DNA of 64,000 nucleotides, from the NCBI GenBank assembly GCA_951812925.1, contig OX638368.1:70466422-70530421 (forward strand). Reading direction: 5' to 3'. Shown here in pieces: positions 22,664-34,560 of the stretch. The notes beneath the pieces were generated by a model. The model worked only from the letters and a program-made list of their open reading frames with translations, was not told where the DNA came from and searched no databases. The translations under genes were made by a program, and so were the position numbers. The first letter of the stretch is position 1. Every line of letters starts with the position of its first letter. This DNA is from Calliopum simillimum. Taxonomy: Eukaryota > Arthropoda > Insecta > Diptera > Lauxaniidae.

Positions 22664-23886
22664 CACTACTTTGACTTTTAGAATATTTTTTTTTTTATTA
22701 AATTATATTCACTGTTAAGAACACATGTGTCGTAGAAGAATCCATTCTGCAACTTTTTGTTTTTTTCTGCACTTAAAGAAATATACGCACTTAAATCAAC
22801 ACTTCTATATAAAAAAAAAGTTGGATCATTTTGGACCAATTACAAAAATTCGTTTTTGACCAGCTTTTTGGGTTAAATCTCCATATGTGTAGCGTTTAAA
22901 AAGTTGAAATTTTTTTCTCAGTTTCTGCTCTTGCTTAAACTTCTGCTTGCGACAAAAGCACACGCAAAAATCTGCAGTTGACAAAATACGAGGCACTTGT
23001 CAGTTTGCTGCGACTGAAACTTTTGAAAAATGTACAAGCCAAAGCAGTAGCAGCTCGTCAACTTATTAAGTCGAAAAACAGTTGCAGCTTATGACCATTC
23101 GCAGCCGACTGTTTTTGACTTATTCAGTTGCTAAAGATTTTTTTTTTTTCTCAAATTTAAATATGAATGTTGAGAAAAATTATCAAAAGGGTAAAAAGAT
23201 CGTCAATATCAACACTTATCAAACTGCATTTTGGGTAAATGCGAGTGATTAAAGGTAGAAAAAATTTGCTGAAGCAATTTTTTAGTACAGATGCATAAAT
23301 AAAAAAGGCGTAAAAAAATAAATATGATTCAAACGACATTTCGGCGTCTAAAGGCTGACCAGTTCAATGTACAGTGTACATATCATGAGCAATTACTTAT
23401 TTGGTGTAACCCTTTTTGTAGGTAGCGTAATATAACTTAACGACGCATACTTAACATGCCTCACTTACCATCACTTATGCTGGCCTTGCAGAACGTGATC
23501 AAGGCGCAAGTTCGTGACAAACTGCAGTTATGCAGTTATGCTGACAACGCTAACGTTAGATTTGCGGATGATGAACTGAAGAGGTGTGCCAAGAGTAGGG
23601 AAAGCTAATCGGTTAGGATTCTATAAAATTTATGAGTTCACTTTAGATTCATTCCTTTTTCTGCACTTAAAAAAACAGCCCTTGCTGCTAATTAGAATAA
23701 AATCATTTTATAAGTGTAATCTTTATTTGAAATATCAAGTTAATAAATAATAGTCATTTATTTGAAATATTAATTTAATAAATTGAAGTAATAAATTGAA
23801 CACGAACGAGCTTAATTTATATTTTTACTAATTGGGTTTAACCACGTAGGTACGCGCATTTTAATTTTGTCTATGTCCTTTTACTA
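22664..23886. other. Intergenic AT-rich stretch
   Basis: No transposon termini or gene structure seen, apart from a GC-richer 50-codon frame at 23456-23608. Confidence 0.4.
23456..23608 (+). CDS. Unrecognised 50-residue frame
   Basis: ATG to TAA encodes a small polar protein starting MPHLPSLMLALQNVIKAQ and ending ELKRCAKSRES. Its base composition is visibly richer in GC than the surroundings, which hints at coding origin (exon or transposon relic). No homology recognised. Confidence 0.2.
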   Translation: MPHLPSLMLALQNVIKAQVRDKLQLCSYADNANVRFADDELKRCAKSRES

Positions 23887-24338
23887 GTGGAGTCAATAAA
23901 CCCTTTTAGATGGAAGTCCTCAAGAACAGCTCCGATTTTGATGATTTTTTTTTTAAATTTTGTTATTTTTAATATTTAAAATCAAAAACATTTTAGAGCG
24001 CGCACAGTGCGAAATTTTCAGAGTCTAGCGGAACTTAATTCATATCTGAGCACATATAGCAGTTATAGTTATGAAACTTAATACTTGGATATATATTTAA
24101 TTGGCAAAACACTATGCAAAAATTAAGGGGGATCAGACAAGGGGTTATTATACCCCCATATATGGAAATGCTTAAAACGTTGTATTTCTGCTCCCATATC
24201 AGATATCGCTATGAAATTTGATAGATATAACCATTTTCTTATCAAAAGACCATAAAAATGAAGGGGGTAAGGCAAGGGGTATTTGCTGTTTCTTGCATTT
24301 TTATTCAGGAATGCTTCTAAATTTCGAGATGATTCCCG

Positions 24339-24496
24339 CTACCTTTTTTGTATATTATAAACTAGCGTACGAATAGTTACCTTTAAACTATGGAGAGTGT
24401 CAGATGTAAGTGTTAGTGATCCTATTTTTTCCAAAACAAAACCAACGATGGCGTCCGATGTCGGTTTTTCATGAAACTTCGGTGGTATATGAAATT
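24339..24496 (-). CDS. Exon-like block D inside the Transib-like element
   Basis: After a good acceptor (CTTTTCCAG) the minus strand reads FHIPPKFHEKPTSDAIVGFV and then LEKIGSLTLTSDTLHSLK before a possible donor GTAACT at 24380, or runs on 13 more codons to a stop at 24339. Composition is protein-like and unlike the flanks. Product unknown. It may be the last exon of a gene formed with blocks A-C. Confidence 0.35.
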
Positions 24497-24586
24497 CTGG
24501 AAAAGGTTTAGTTTAAAAGATGTAATGAACAGGAAAAATCTTGGTAGAAGTTCATTTTTGTTATACGAAGCTTCTGATAATTTTGT

Positions 24587-24715
24587 TTAGTTCTTCTTTG
24601 GTTTGCAAAGAAAATCTTCTTCAATGTTATATTTGTCTGAAGCCAACTCCGTAGCCAAATTTTTAATTAAAAATAAGGTACACCTCCATTTTGGCATCAC
24701 TGTTCTTTCTGTACC
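24587..24715 (-). CDS. Exon-like block C inside the Transib-like element
   Basis: Following a T-rich acceptor (GTATGCGTAG) a 42-codon frame includes MPKWRCTLFLIKNLATELAS and DKYNIEEDFLCKPKKN then TAA. A shifted frame over the last part reads LQTKEELNKIIRSF before GTATAA, so a small frameshift may separate this block from D. Unrecognised. Confidence 0.35.
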   Translation of the reverse strand, partial: GTERTVMPKWRCTLFLIKNLATELASDKYNIEEDFLCKPKKN

Positions 24716-24746
24716 CTACGCATACAAATTAAAAATATCCGGTTGA

Positions 24747-24854
24747 TCATATTAAGTCTTTCATTTTATTTTGATTAACGTGGGTATATGCCATTGAAAT
24801 ATGAAAGAGATCTTTCTTTCCGCTAGAAGACTTCATCTGAGATGGTATCGTCAA
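24747..24854 (-). CDS. Exon-like block B inside the Transib-like element
   Basis: After TTTTTGAACAG the minus strand stays open for 35 codons: LTIPSQMKSSSGKKDLFHIS then MAYTHVNQNK, ending TGA. Unrecognised. Confidence 0.3.
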   Translation of the reverse strand: MTIPSQMKSSSGKKDLFHISMAYTHVNQNKMKDLI

Positions 24855-25056
24855 CTGTTCAAAAAGGTATACTTTCATATATACATATATGTATATAATC
24901 ATCTATAGATTTCAATTTTTTTGGTCTTTACGACATTTTAATTTAAATAATTTTTTTTTTTTAGCAAAAGGTTTATAGGAAAGAAAGGCAGGCATACGAG
25001 AATCGACAACTACATACAATAATTGAAAAACTAAAGACGTGATTCTTTTAGTCTAA

Positions 25057-25367
25057 CTAAATCACCAAAATTTTTGAGAAAAAATTTGTTTTATAAAACA
25101 TCATCGCATCACACGGAAAATTGCTACATAAAATCTTATTCATCATTAAATTTTCGTTTAGAAAAAGCCGAGGTAAAATATTAAATTCGTAGTCTTTTTG
25201 ATCAGTGAAATTGAAAAAAATCTTCATCCCACTACTAGGTTTGCTGAGTGTAGGGGGTGCTGCACAAGTAACCTGCACTTGGCATAACAACCCAATAACG
25301 GAGTCAACTTCAAACAAGGGACATACCAATGCTATGGTTAAACAATTTCTTAGTCTCATCGTAATCT
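25057..25367 (-). CDS. Exon-like block A, unrecognised protein start
   Basis: A strong acceptor (TTAACCTTTCACGCAG) at 25383-25368 precedes ATTACGATG and 100 codons beginning MRLRNCLTIALVCPLFEVDS, continuing VIGLLCQVQVTCAAPPTLSK and FFNFTDQKDYEFNILPRLFL. The first ~25 residues are hydrophobic. CAG|GTTACT near residue 29 is a possible early donor. With blocks B-D this suggests a multi-exon minus-strand gene or captured gene copy. I do not recognise the family and cannot show whether it is the element's transposase or host-derived. Confidence 0.4.
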
Positions 25368-25906
25368 CTGCGTGAAAGGTTAAAAAGCCAACAAAAGTGA
25401 TATAGGCAAAAGTTTAGGAAAACAGCGTGGTTTGCGTAAACTATATATATCAATTTCTGCACATATATAAAGTCTTAAATTCAGTAAGCTAAGAGATATT
25501 AAAATCTATTTTTAAATTGAGAAAAAAAAGGATAAAAAACACAAACTTAAAACTACTTTGCAACAAATGTCCTGCAAAATATTAAAAAAATAAGTATTCC
25601 GTGTATTCCTTATTAAAAGAAAAAAAAATTAATCTTAAAATCTAAAGTAAATTCATTATCATACAAAGTGAAATCTAAAGTTTAAAAGTCAATTTGAAAA
25701 GGAAAATAATGAAAGAAAGTGGTCCAGAAAATCAGTAATGTTTGCAAACAGTTAATAATTAAATTTAAGTTGTTTTTCATTGCTAAATAAGAAACGGAAA
25801 ATCAGATAAAAAAGTTCAAAATTCCTGCCCAAATCGTGTGAAATAGATTATTTATTGCATAGCAAATTACATAAATTTTACTAATAATTAAACAGCTGAA
25901 ATCAAC

Positions 25907-25945
25907 ATGAACATCAAGTTAAGGCCTTACCTCGATGGATTTTTG
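25907..25945 (+). CDS. Possible plus-strand first exon
   Basis: AATCAACATGAAC is a good insect start context; 13 codons (MNIKLRPYLDGFL) run to a consensus donor GGTGAGT. Divergent from block A. No downstream exon was recognised. Confidence 0.25.
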
Positions 25946-27816
25946 GTGAGTTATGTGTCAAAAAAAAAAGTATTAATAAAATCTTAATTTTTGCATAAAA
26001 AATAGTTATTTTTGCATAAAAAAATATTTATTTTTGCCTAAAAATATTATAAAAGTTATTCGCGTTTAAAGAAAAAGGGAGTATTCCAAATTAATAATGC
26101 TATTGCATACTACTCTATTAGCAACGATCGTGGTGAATTTGTAAATTTTACATAGGTTTGCAGATTTTCTACCTGCATTACATTAAGTTGATCGGTTTTT
26201 ATCATTGCTCTCTTTACTGATTACATACTTTGCTGATTGACTATTTTCTTCATTTTTGTTTTGATTTAAGTACTTGCGCATATCGTAAGAAAACTCTCTC
26301 GTGAATCTTTTCACTTTCAATTCAATTTTGTTTGGTTTATTACACTACTTGTAAATTTTGATATTATCAATAAGATATAAAGCAATCAATTAACTCTTAA
26401 TGCTGAATTGGTTAATGAAACGATAATTAAAAAGTTTGTCAACTAAAATCATTTTTTTTGTTTTAGTTTATATTTATACAAAATGAATTTATATAATAAA
26501 TAAGAAAATTATAATTTCTTTAAAATGAATTACTAACTTTTCCTTAACTTCTGTGTTGGTATGGTGACATAGATAGTTGGCTTTAGGGATTCTTGTCATA
26601 AAATACATAAAGAATCATGGTTGGGAGGGTAGAGACTGTGCATCTCAATAACACCCAAAGATGCATATGTATTGTGCGGAAACGATTATCATTCGTTAGG
26701 TTTCTTTTTTTTTCAGATAGTTTTGTTTATTTCACTTAACAGTAAATAAATTCATTTGCAGTGCTTTTCATTGATGTAATTTTCATCTTTAGCGTCTGTG
26801 TAAATAAAGGCAAATCAGGGATTCTTATAAATTTTATTTTTTATCGTAATCGCTAAGTACGGATGGGTAAGGCGGAAAAGAACCTCCCCACAGGCTGATT
26901 TTGCTAGCCGTAGCCAGAAGAGTCCTGCCAACGTCCTTCACCCCCATGCAAACACTTTCGTGGAAAGCGACGGTTACAAAGAGGATCGCAAAATATCGCG
27001 GAAGATGTTTTGTGTTTCCAGTAGAGCATAGCTGCCCGTCTAGAGTAAAATTAAAAAAATTTGGCACACGCATAAAAAGTCGTGGCCCCCATGTAAAATT
27101 AATAAAAAAGAAAACATAAATTTTTTAAAATTATTGAAAACAACAACCAGCAAAGATTTTTAAACTAACAGTTACTTGTGCGAGTGTTTTTTTTTTTCGC
27201 AAATCTAAAAAATCCTGAAAGTTCATAAAATGATCAAATTTGTTGTTGCCATTGTGTGTTGTTGTTTTTTTCTTTTCGATAGGAACCCTTGCGTTTTGTT
27301 GCAACAATCAAACACACAGTCCTGTGTGGACGAAAAAACAACAACAAAACACAGTCTTGTGCGGTCGCAAAAAACAACAACAAAATTTACGCATATGTTG
27401 TTGCTGGTGGTCGATCGCAATTCTTCAAAATTTCGCATATACCGTTACTTGTGTGTGCGGTTTTCATTTTCAATAATTAAATTTTGCTGTGGCACGTGAG
27501 ATCAAGTGATTTTCAAATAATGGCACTTTGCGATGGCACGCGTGGGCGGCTATGCAGTAGAGGATAAACCTACCTTTCAAATTTTGTACGTTTCTACATG
27601 GCGATTTGTGGTAACACCTTTTAAAGTATCCAATGAAGTTGAAATTGTAAACCTTATGAACTTCTTAAAAAGCACAATTTTCACAAACAAATCAAACACG
27701 AGTAAGAAAAGATTCTGCAATTATTTGCATGCCAATAAGTGACTATTTTATTAAAAAATAAATGAAAAAATTTTCGCGTCCTACCGACTTACCGTTTTTA
27801 TGTACCAGTCTATAAA

Positions 27817-28035
27817 CTAAAACAAATCGAAAAGCTTTCTATAGTCAAAAAGTATGAATGAATAAGTAGTGCAAGTTTCAGGTGCATTTTGCAGTTGTTT
27901 CGTAGGGTTATTCACCAAACTGAGTATGAGGTTTTTGAGGTGGGATATTAAGCTACCGAAATAATGAATAATCTTATGCGTTTTATGTATTTCAAAAATT
28001 GAATAAAGTTCCGCTAAACCTCCCAAATTTCGCAC
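27817..28035 (-). CDS. Open frame at the right end of the Transib-like element
   Basis: A 72-codon frame overlaps the right TIR, starting MRNLGGLAELYSIFEIHKTH and ending with a stop at 27817. The left TIR has a similar but shorter reading (RNFQSLAELNSYLS, about 24011-24055), which is explained by TIR similarity. Coding status doubtful. Confidence 0.25.
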   Translation of the reverse strand: MRNLGGLAELYSIFEIHKTHKIIHYFGSLISHLKNLILSLVNNPTKQLQNAPETCTTYSFILFDYRKLFDLF

Positions 28036-28164
28036 TGTGGCGCGGTCGGAATCATAAATAAATAATCATAAAAAATATCGAAAAAAAAACCAAAAACAAA
28101 AATCAAAATAGTCATTTTATCTGTAGGGGAAGGTGGGGAATTGTGAGCCATGGGGAATTGTGAG

Positions 28165-30684
28165 TTTGGAACTCAATACCGGTATCCCGGCGCAAAATTC
28201 GATATCGAAATTTCGGTATTTGATTATGCCCTATACCGGTATTTTGGTTTTATAAAAAATTAAAAATATAACTCCGTTTTACAAAAAATAAAAGGATAGT
28301 GAAACAACAATTTAGACGATGAGTCGGATGGTGATGATTTAACTGATGTAGACGACTTGAAATTAAATGAAACAACAAATTCAAGGCACTGCACCCTAAA
28401 CCATCACCTATAAATTAAAAACTGCTATCCAAAAGGCTATTATAGATTAGAATATTAATGCAGATTATCGCCTGTCCAAGAATGAGACTCCTTTAATTAA
28501 GAATATACATAACTATACTTCCAATAAAATTAACAGTAGAGGCAAGCTGACGTGAGAATGCTAATCTATTGTCAAGAACTTTAAAGACTAGATTGTCCGA
28601 ACAAAGAACAGTTGGAAACTTGTACATTAGAAAGAATAACGAATTCTCAAGCGTTTTACAATACCTACACAATCCAAATAAATATTAAGAGCTGAAATGT
28701 ATAAAAAAAAAATGTCTAAAAAATCATGCTTAGCATTGTATGTATGTATTCTCCTTTAACTCCTAGGAGGAGCATAGGGCCAAAGTACATTAGTACAGTC
28801 AAATTGTACGATGACCTAGAAAAAATTGCGCCCTGCAATTTTTTTTTGCTTAATGTTTTTAGGACCACTGAAAAAGCTTAACGTCAAAAAGGTGACCTCC
28901 CTACCCGTGCGCATTAGCCGATATCTTGATATATGTTTGATTCAATTTATCTCGTTTCCTGTTGGTCAAACAGAAAAATTTTTGAACAAAAGTTACTTGG
29001 GACGCGATACCCATAAGTTGATATTTTGAGCGGTAAAGGCCGCCAAAGTTACAATAAATCAGTTTTTTTCCCATTTGCACCCACTGGGTGTTGATTTTTC
29101 AAAAAGTGCTGATGACATAATTTGTAGCGCTTACAAAAATAAGCAAAATAGTGTTTAAATTAAGTGATTATCTCATTTGGTTCTCCAGTAATTAAGTATT
29201 ATGTGATCAATGTTCAGATAAAAAACATGAGCAATAAATTTTAAAAAAAAAGAATTTTATTTCTTACATTTTATTTCTAACTTGTAATAACTCGAGAACC
29301 AATTGAGATAATCATTTTATTTAAAACTATTTTGCTTGTTTTACAAAAGCTAAAAATTTTGTGGTCCCAACATTTTGAAAAATTAACACCTAGTAGGTCA
29401 AAATGGTTAAAAACCGATTTTTTGTAACTTTGGCAGCCTCTACCGGTCGGAATATCAACTTATGGATACCGCGTCCCAGATCAAAAATACTTAAAATTTT
29501 ATTGCCCGTAATTTTTGTTCAAAATATTCAAGATTGTGGCTGAAGCGCAGGGGGGGCGTGGTCCCCTTTTTGGTTTTAGACCTGTACAGTGGTCCTCAAA
29601 ACATTAGGCAATAAAAGTTGCAGTGCGCAATTTTTTTAGATCTTTTTACATTTTTACGTACATTTTAGGACATATTTACTGTACTATAACTTGAGAACCA
29701 ATTGAGGTAATGACTTCATTATAAAATTATTTTGCTTGTTTTTGCAAGCGCTTCAAATTATGGTACCACAACTTTTTGAAAATACAACACCCAGTGGGTC
29801 AAAATGGAAAAAACTGATTTTTTGTATTTTTGGCGGCCTCTACCGCTCAAAATATCAACTTATGGGTACCGCGTTCCAGGTAAAAAAAACGTAGAATTTT
29901 ATTGCTCGTAACTTTTGTTCAAAAAGTTTTCTGTTTGACCAACAGGAAACGAGATAAATTGAATCAAACATACATCAAGATATCGGCTAATGCGCACGGG
30001 TAGGGAGGTCACCTTTTTGACGTTAAGCTTTTTTAGTGGTCCTAAAAACATTAAGCAAAAAAAAATTGCAGGGCGCAATTTTTTCTAGGTTTTCTTACAT
30101 TTTTTGACAACTTTACTGTACTACATTGCTAGTATGCTAGAACGTTTCCATGCTAATCAATGTACGGAAAAATCAGTAGTATGCGTTGAAAATATTTTAA
30201 CACTAAAAATTTGATAATTGCCTCGCCAAAAACGAAACTGACTAAAAGCTACACCAGAATAGTTGGATAAGATCTGAAAGGGCTCTTGCTCCTATTGGAG
30301 GAATTTGCACAAAAATAAGGCCAAGTCTGGAGGACGAAAGCCTTGATAAACTTCCGTTTCTACGTTCCCATATTAATAATAATTAAAACCTTTTTTTAAT
30401 ATATAGCTTATAGTAGTTTATTTGAATTGAAGAGTAACTTTATTTTATTTCTTTTTTTATTTAATATAAAAACAAAGCGTTATTCTAATTCATGTTTTTT
30501 TGTATTTAACCCGATCATTGGGAATAAATCTATGATCTGCGGTCTCATGTTATTCATATTTGCCCTCTTTTAATTCCATTTTTATCGTTGCAAAGAATAC
30601 CGGTGTATACCGGAATCCCGGTTTTGAAAAAATTTCAATACCGGATACCGGTATCGCATTTTTGTTCCGGTATTGCATTCCCTA
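28165..30684. mobile_element. hAT-like element, 2.5 kb, non-coding
   Basis: Ends TTTGGAACTCAATACCGG and, read inward from the right, TAGGGAATGCAATACCGG. Flanked by ATTGTGAG (28157-28164) and ATTGTAAG (30685-30692), an 8-bp TSD with one difference. Subterminal ACCGGTAT repeats lie at both ends. No transposase seen; it carries the foldback 28791-30123. Confidence 0.65.
28791..30123. mobile_element. Compound foldback element
   Basis: The end TAGTACAGT at 28791 is complemented at 30115-30123. The left arm (to about 29200) is matched in inverse orientation twice, at about 29270-29600 and 29600-30123, so one arm is duplicated. TA dinucleotides bound it. Confidence 0.6.
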
Positions 30685-31089
30685 ATTGTAAGCCATGGGG
30701 AATCGTGAGGTATTGCAATATTTCGGCAGTATGTCAAGATAGATATTTAAATACTACTATCAACGTCGTCTCTTAGCCTAAGCATATTTTAACATGGGTA
30801 GTTGACCAGTGTACGCGTACAATTTGCTAAGTACGATACTCGCCCGAAAATAAGTTCCTGCAAAGCTTTTTCTGCGTTCTTGATTTGCATCAGTCTTGAT
30901 CGTAACGCTACGAATCAACTCAGTTAAATATGCTATTTATTATCGTTGGACCTTGTCCTTTAAACATACAAATGGAATTTTGCATGACATTTCAACAAGT
31001 CAGTTACATACCACCATGTTGCAAGACATGGCTTGTGGGGAATCATGGGCCACTTTTGGTGGGGAATTGTGAGCCACCCGTGTTTTCAC

Positions 31090-31945
31090 ATTTGAAATAC
31101 GTATAACCGTGGTAAAATGATTTTCCGAAATTCCGCAAATTTCCAATATGGCGGCCATAGGAAGTTCGATCGATCTTTTGGACATTCACATGTTTGAAAA
31201 TTCGGCTTGTTATCCGATTTTAGTGAAATTTTCAGGGTTAGTGCAAAAAGGTTTGAGCTTTTCAAAATAAAAAGATGGTTTTTATGTGGAAAAAAAGCTT
31301 TTTCATTTTTAAAGCATTTTTATTTTTTTAGTGACTAATTTTAAGGATTAAAATAGTTATAATGAAATTCACTTTTAAATAAAAATATTTTAATTAAAAT
31401 GGTTTATGTTGACTATATGAAAATTATACTAATTTTACGAACTTTTAGTCATTATTTGCAAGAATCTAAAATTCTATGCATTTTTCAACTTAGAAAATCA
31501 TGAAAATTAGGATTAGAGAATAAAACTACTAAGCATGGCTGATGATGACAATTAGGATTAGAGAAAAAAACTAATCCTAATTGTCATGATTTTCTAAGTT
31601 GAAAAATTTTAGAATTTTAGATTCTTGCAAATAATGACTAAACGTACGTAAAATTAGTATAAAAATATTTTTTAAAAATAAAAAGGGTGCTCCAAGCTTC
31701 AAAATGGCCTTAAAAAAGAAAAAAGCTTTTTTCCACATAAAAAAAAATTTTTTTTCAGTGTAATGTTTTTTCAAAAGCTCATACCTTTTTGCACTAACAT
31801 CTGAAAATTTCACTAAAACCGGATAAAAGCCGAGGAGCTATGTATTTTCAAATATATGAGTATCCAAGAGTTTTATCGAAATTCCGCCATGTTGGAAATT
31901 TTCGGAACTTCAGAAAATCATTTTACCACAGTTGTATGCATGTCA
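31090..31945. repeat. Foldback with ribozyme-element remnant in its loop
   Basis: GTGGTAAAATGATTTTCCGA near 31111 is complemented near 31926, and the arms pair inward. The central part (about 31440-31640) matches the outer portion of the hammerhead element at 35082-36231 (GCAAGAATC...CATGCATTTT...AACTTAGAA) but lacks its ribozyme. Confidence 0.55.
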
Positions 31946-32960
31946 AATACTTACTTTTCATCAACCCAAACCTTAAACCATTACGCAAAGATTGACTCCT
32001 TAATAACAATTCCCTTCGTGTCGTCGCGTAATTCATGAATGTAGCACGTGTTATATTAAGCCGTTACATGAGCAAGTTGATAGACGAAAATATTGATTTT
32101 TTGCAAACAACCAAAACTTGAAAAAAGAAAACAAACAATAAAAAACTGTAATGGTAAATATTTACGTTTTTCCACGTAGAACACCATACCCTATTAAAAT
32201 TTGCAAATTTTCTGATATTTGTTAAAGATATCGAGCAAAACAAAATCGTAGCTCACAATTTTAAATCCAAATCTGGCATTAAATTGCTGTATCCTATATG
32301 GTTTCTGAGATACCTTCTCTTTTTATAGGGTCTAAAATTGTGTATATAAAAACTGTTGCTATGTTTTCTCATGAACGGCTAAAGCGATTTTAATGAAACT
32401 TTGGAAAATGATGTGCATTAGCATACACTAAAAAATGAGATAGACTTTGACTTAGTATATTCTTATGAAGAGGCGTGACACCGCCCTAAACTTTTAATTT
32501 GATTTGGTCATATCTTTTGAATCGTATAAGGTATTTGGATGAAAATTAGTACACAACTACTGACTATCAATGCCTTATAATAGGCAAAAATTGGGCGAAA
32601 TCGAAAAAGAGTCACGCCCACTTTTTAACTATAACTATATACACAACTTGAGACCCTATAAAAAGAGAAGATATCTCAGAAAGCATATAAGATACAACAA
32701 TTCTAATACCAGATTCAGATTAAGAATTGCCAAATGCATATAAAATTACTATTTTGATTTTTGTTGCCTTTTTTCCAATTTTCTTTTTATGAAAACATAA
32801 GTTTCTTAAATATTGTTTAAAAAATTATGTAATTCCGACCGCGCTCTGAAATTTTTTTGATTTTAAATAAAAAAAAAAAACAAAATTTGAAAAAAAATAT
32901 CATCAAAATCGGAGCTGTTCTAAAATTGGTCCAAACATGAAAATGGGCTAAGAAATGTTT

Positions 32961-34560
32961 CAGTTGTAAAAGATTAGTTTTGCTTCTTTAAACAAATATA
33001 TTTTGGAAGGTAAAAAAGTGTACCTGGGCACGTTTTTTTGTAGTTTAGTACTAAAATAGTAGTAAATACGAAAAATTTTGAGCTTATAGCCCAATTCAAT
33101 ACCTTTCCAAAAGTGGTCTGTTCATGAAAATCGGTTAAGTTATTTACAATTATTTGATGAGAGTTTGCCACAATTAACAGATTTTTCCACAATTTGCACC
33201 CCTCCACAAGCCACAAAAAAATCGCAAAACTTTTTTTTTGCGATTTCTAAAAGATTAGGCATGAAACGAAACCATGTACCAAATTTCTGCGAAATCGGAA
33301 GGGCACACAGATTTTGTTACGCTAGACATGAAATGGCTGAAATATCAAATTTTATGGTAAAAAAAATCCGTTACAACTATTTGATTTAATTTATTTTTCT
33401 ACATTGTTTGTAAATTTTCAACTTTTGTTAATGATTTTTGGAGTTAAAAATATTTTGCTTTATTTTCAATAATGTGAGTTTGAAATATTTTTCTTTATTT
33501 TCAATAATGGTAATCATTTTTGAAAATTTTTAGACACCACATCAAAAAGCTGCTAGTAAAAACACCGACTCGATATGATCAGATTATATTGCATTCCGAG
33601 CAGGGATTGGTCTCTAGGTACTAATATCTTACAGTGTTAGCAGCAAAATTCAATAATTTTTAAAATCGCAAGGTCAAATTAATTTTTGAAGAAGAACCCA
33701 ACAAATCAAAACAAAAATAGTAATTTTCGGTTTAGATGTTGATGCTGAATCCGAATCTCGGAATTGCTCTATTTTTTTTTTTTTTTTTTTTGTAGATATG
33801 CTTATTTTAAAGGTTTTGCTTATTAACAGTGTTATTCCGTTTGTGTGGGAACGCGGACATAAAACGATAACTTGGCCAATAATTCTTAATATCAGTAATA
33901 ATTAACCATTTTTTAACGAGTGATTTCTTTTATTATAGATACTGGCGACTTTAACAGAGTGCACTATCGCAAGTTTTTGATCAGTTTGCAAAATTTTTTT
34001 TGCGAAGAAAAGCATTTTTTAGAACAAAGGTCCAGCCTTATAATAAGGTAAGAAAACATAAAAATATTCTCATAGTCGTTTTAAACAGAACAAAATCGCA
34101 ATAAATTCGGTACATCTGCATAAGGTTATTTCAAATACATAAATGTTGCAAATGTCAAAATGCTTTTAGCGTTAATAAATATAATACTTTTCAAAAAAAA
34201 AAACTTAGCTTAGAACTCCGCCGATTTCCTTTAAGCCCAAATATTCGTTTTTATGTTTGTATGTAAGTATATATTTTCTTTTAACTCCTGGACACACCGT
34301 GCAGAAAGCAACTGATTACACTAGCTTACAAATATAAAAAAAAATATGAACAAGAAACTCCACTATTTTTTTCGGATGCACTATACCCCAATTTTAGAAT
34401 GGTAATTTAATAACCTCTTTAACAAATTCTTCATATGAGGAATCGGACAAGACGATTTCGTTACATATCAGTTGAAGTCTAATCGCACTTTGAAAATTTA
34501 GCATTTTTCGAATACAGCAACTCTGTATGACCGAAAAACAATTAAAATTTATTTTTTTTG
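32961..34560. other. AT-rich stretch without recognisable genes
   Basis: Only short frames and T/A runs were found. No transposon termini could be paired. Confidence 0.4.

Larger units (their letters stand above)
24003..28039. mobile_element. Complete 4.0-kb Transib-like DNA transposon
   Basis: Left end CACAGTGCGAAATTT and right end its complement, followed by weaker inverted similarity for ~39 bp (both contain TAGCGGAACTT). A GC-rich 5-bp duplication GCGCG flanks it (23998-24002, 28040-28044). The unoccupied site is visible in the paralogous foldback near 32843-32853, where GCGCG occurs once in the same context. CACAGTG is the V(D)J recombination-signal heptamer; Transib transposons, relatives of the RAG1 source, have such ends and 5-bp TSDs (family knowledge). 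I could not recognise a Transib transposase inside. Confidence 0.75.
28126..32260. mobile_element. G-rich, TA-flanked non-autonomous element
   Basis: Starts GGGGAAGGTGGGGAATTGTG after TA at 28124-28125. The motif GGGGAATTGTGAGCC or its variants recurs near 28134, 28153, 30698, 31034 and 31070, and the eroded right end has GCTCACAATT at 32251-32260, where the outer foldback resumes. The iterated motif design parallels the element at 17080-18290. Contains a hAT and a foldback. Confidence 0.5.
23887..32960. mobile_element. Outer TA-type foldback copy, split by a Transib-like and a G-rich element
   Basis: GTGGAGTCAAT at 23887 and the stretch to 24002, the piece 28045-28125, and 32261-32960 align in order with the complete foldback at 49115-50412 (including the block CAAAATCGGAGCTGTTCT near the right end). 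The gaps are filled exactly by 24003-28039 and 28126-about 32260. The right terminus is eroded. Confidence 0.6.

Noticed and set aside
27223..27499. Overlapping frames on both strands rich in Cys, Val and Phe
   Set aside because: They come from a simple (CAA/TTG)n-rich segment open in several frames at once.
31500..31560. CTGATGATGACAATT as a further hammerhead
   Set aside because: No GAAA partner or helix I/II pairing follows; it is a rearranged remnant of the 530-bp element.
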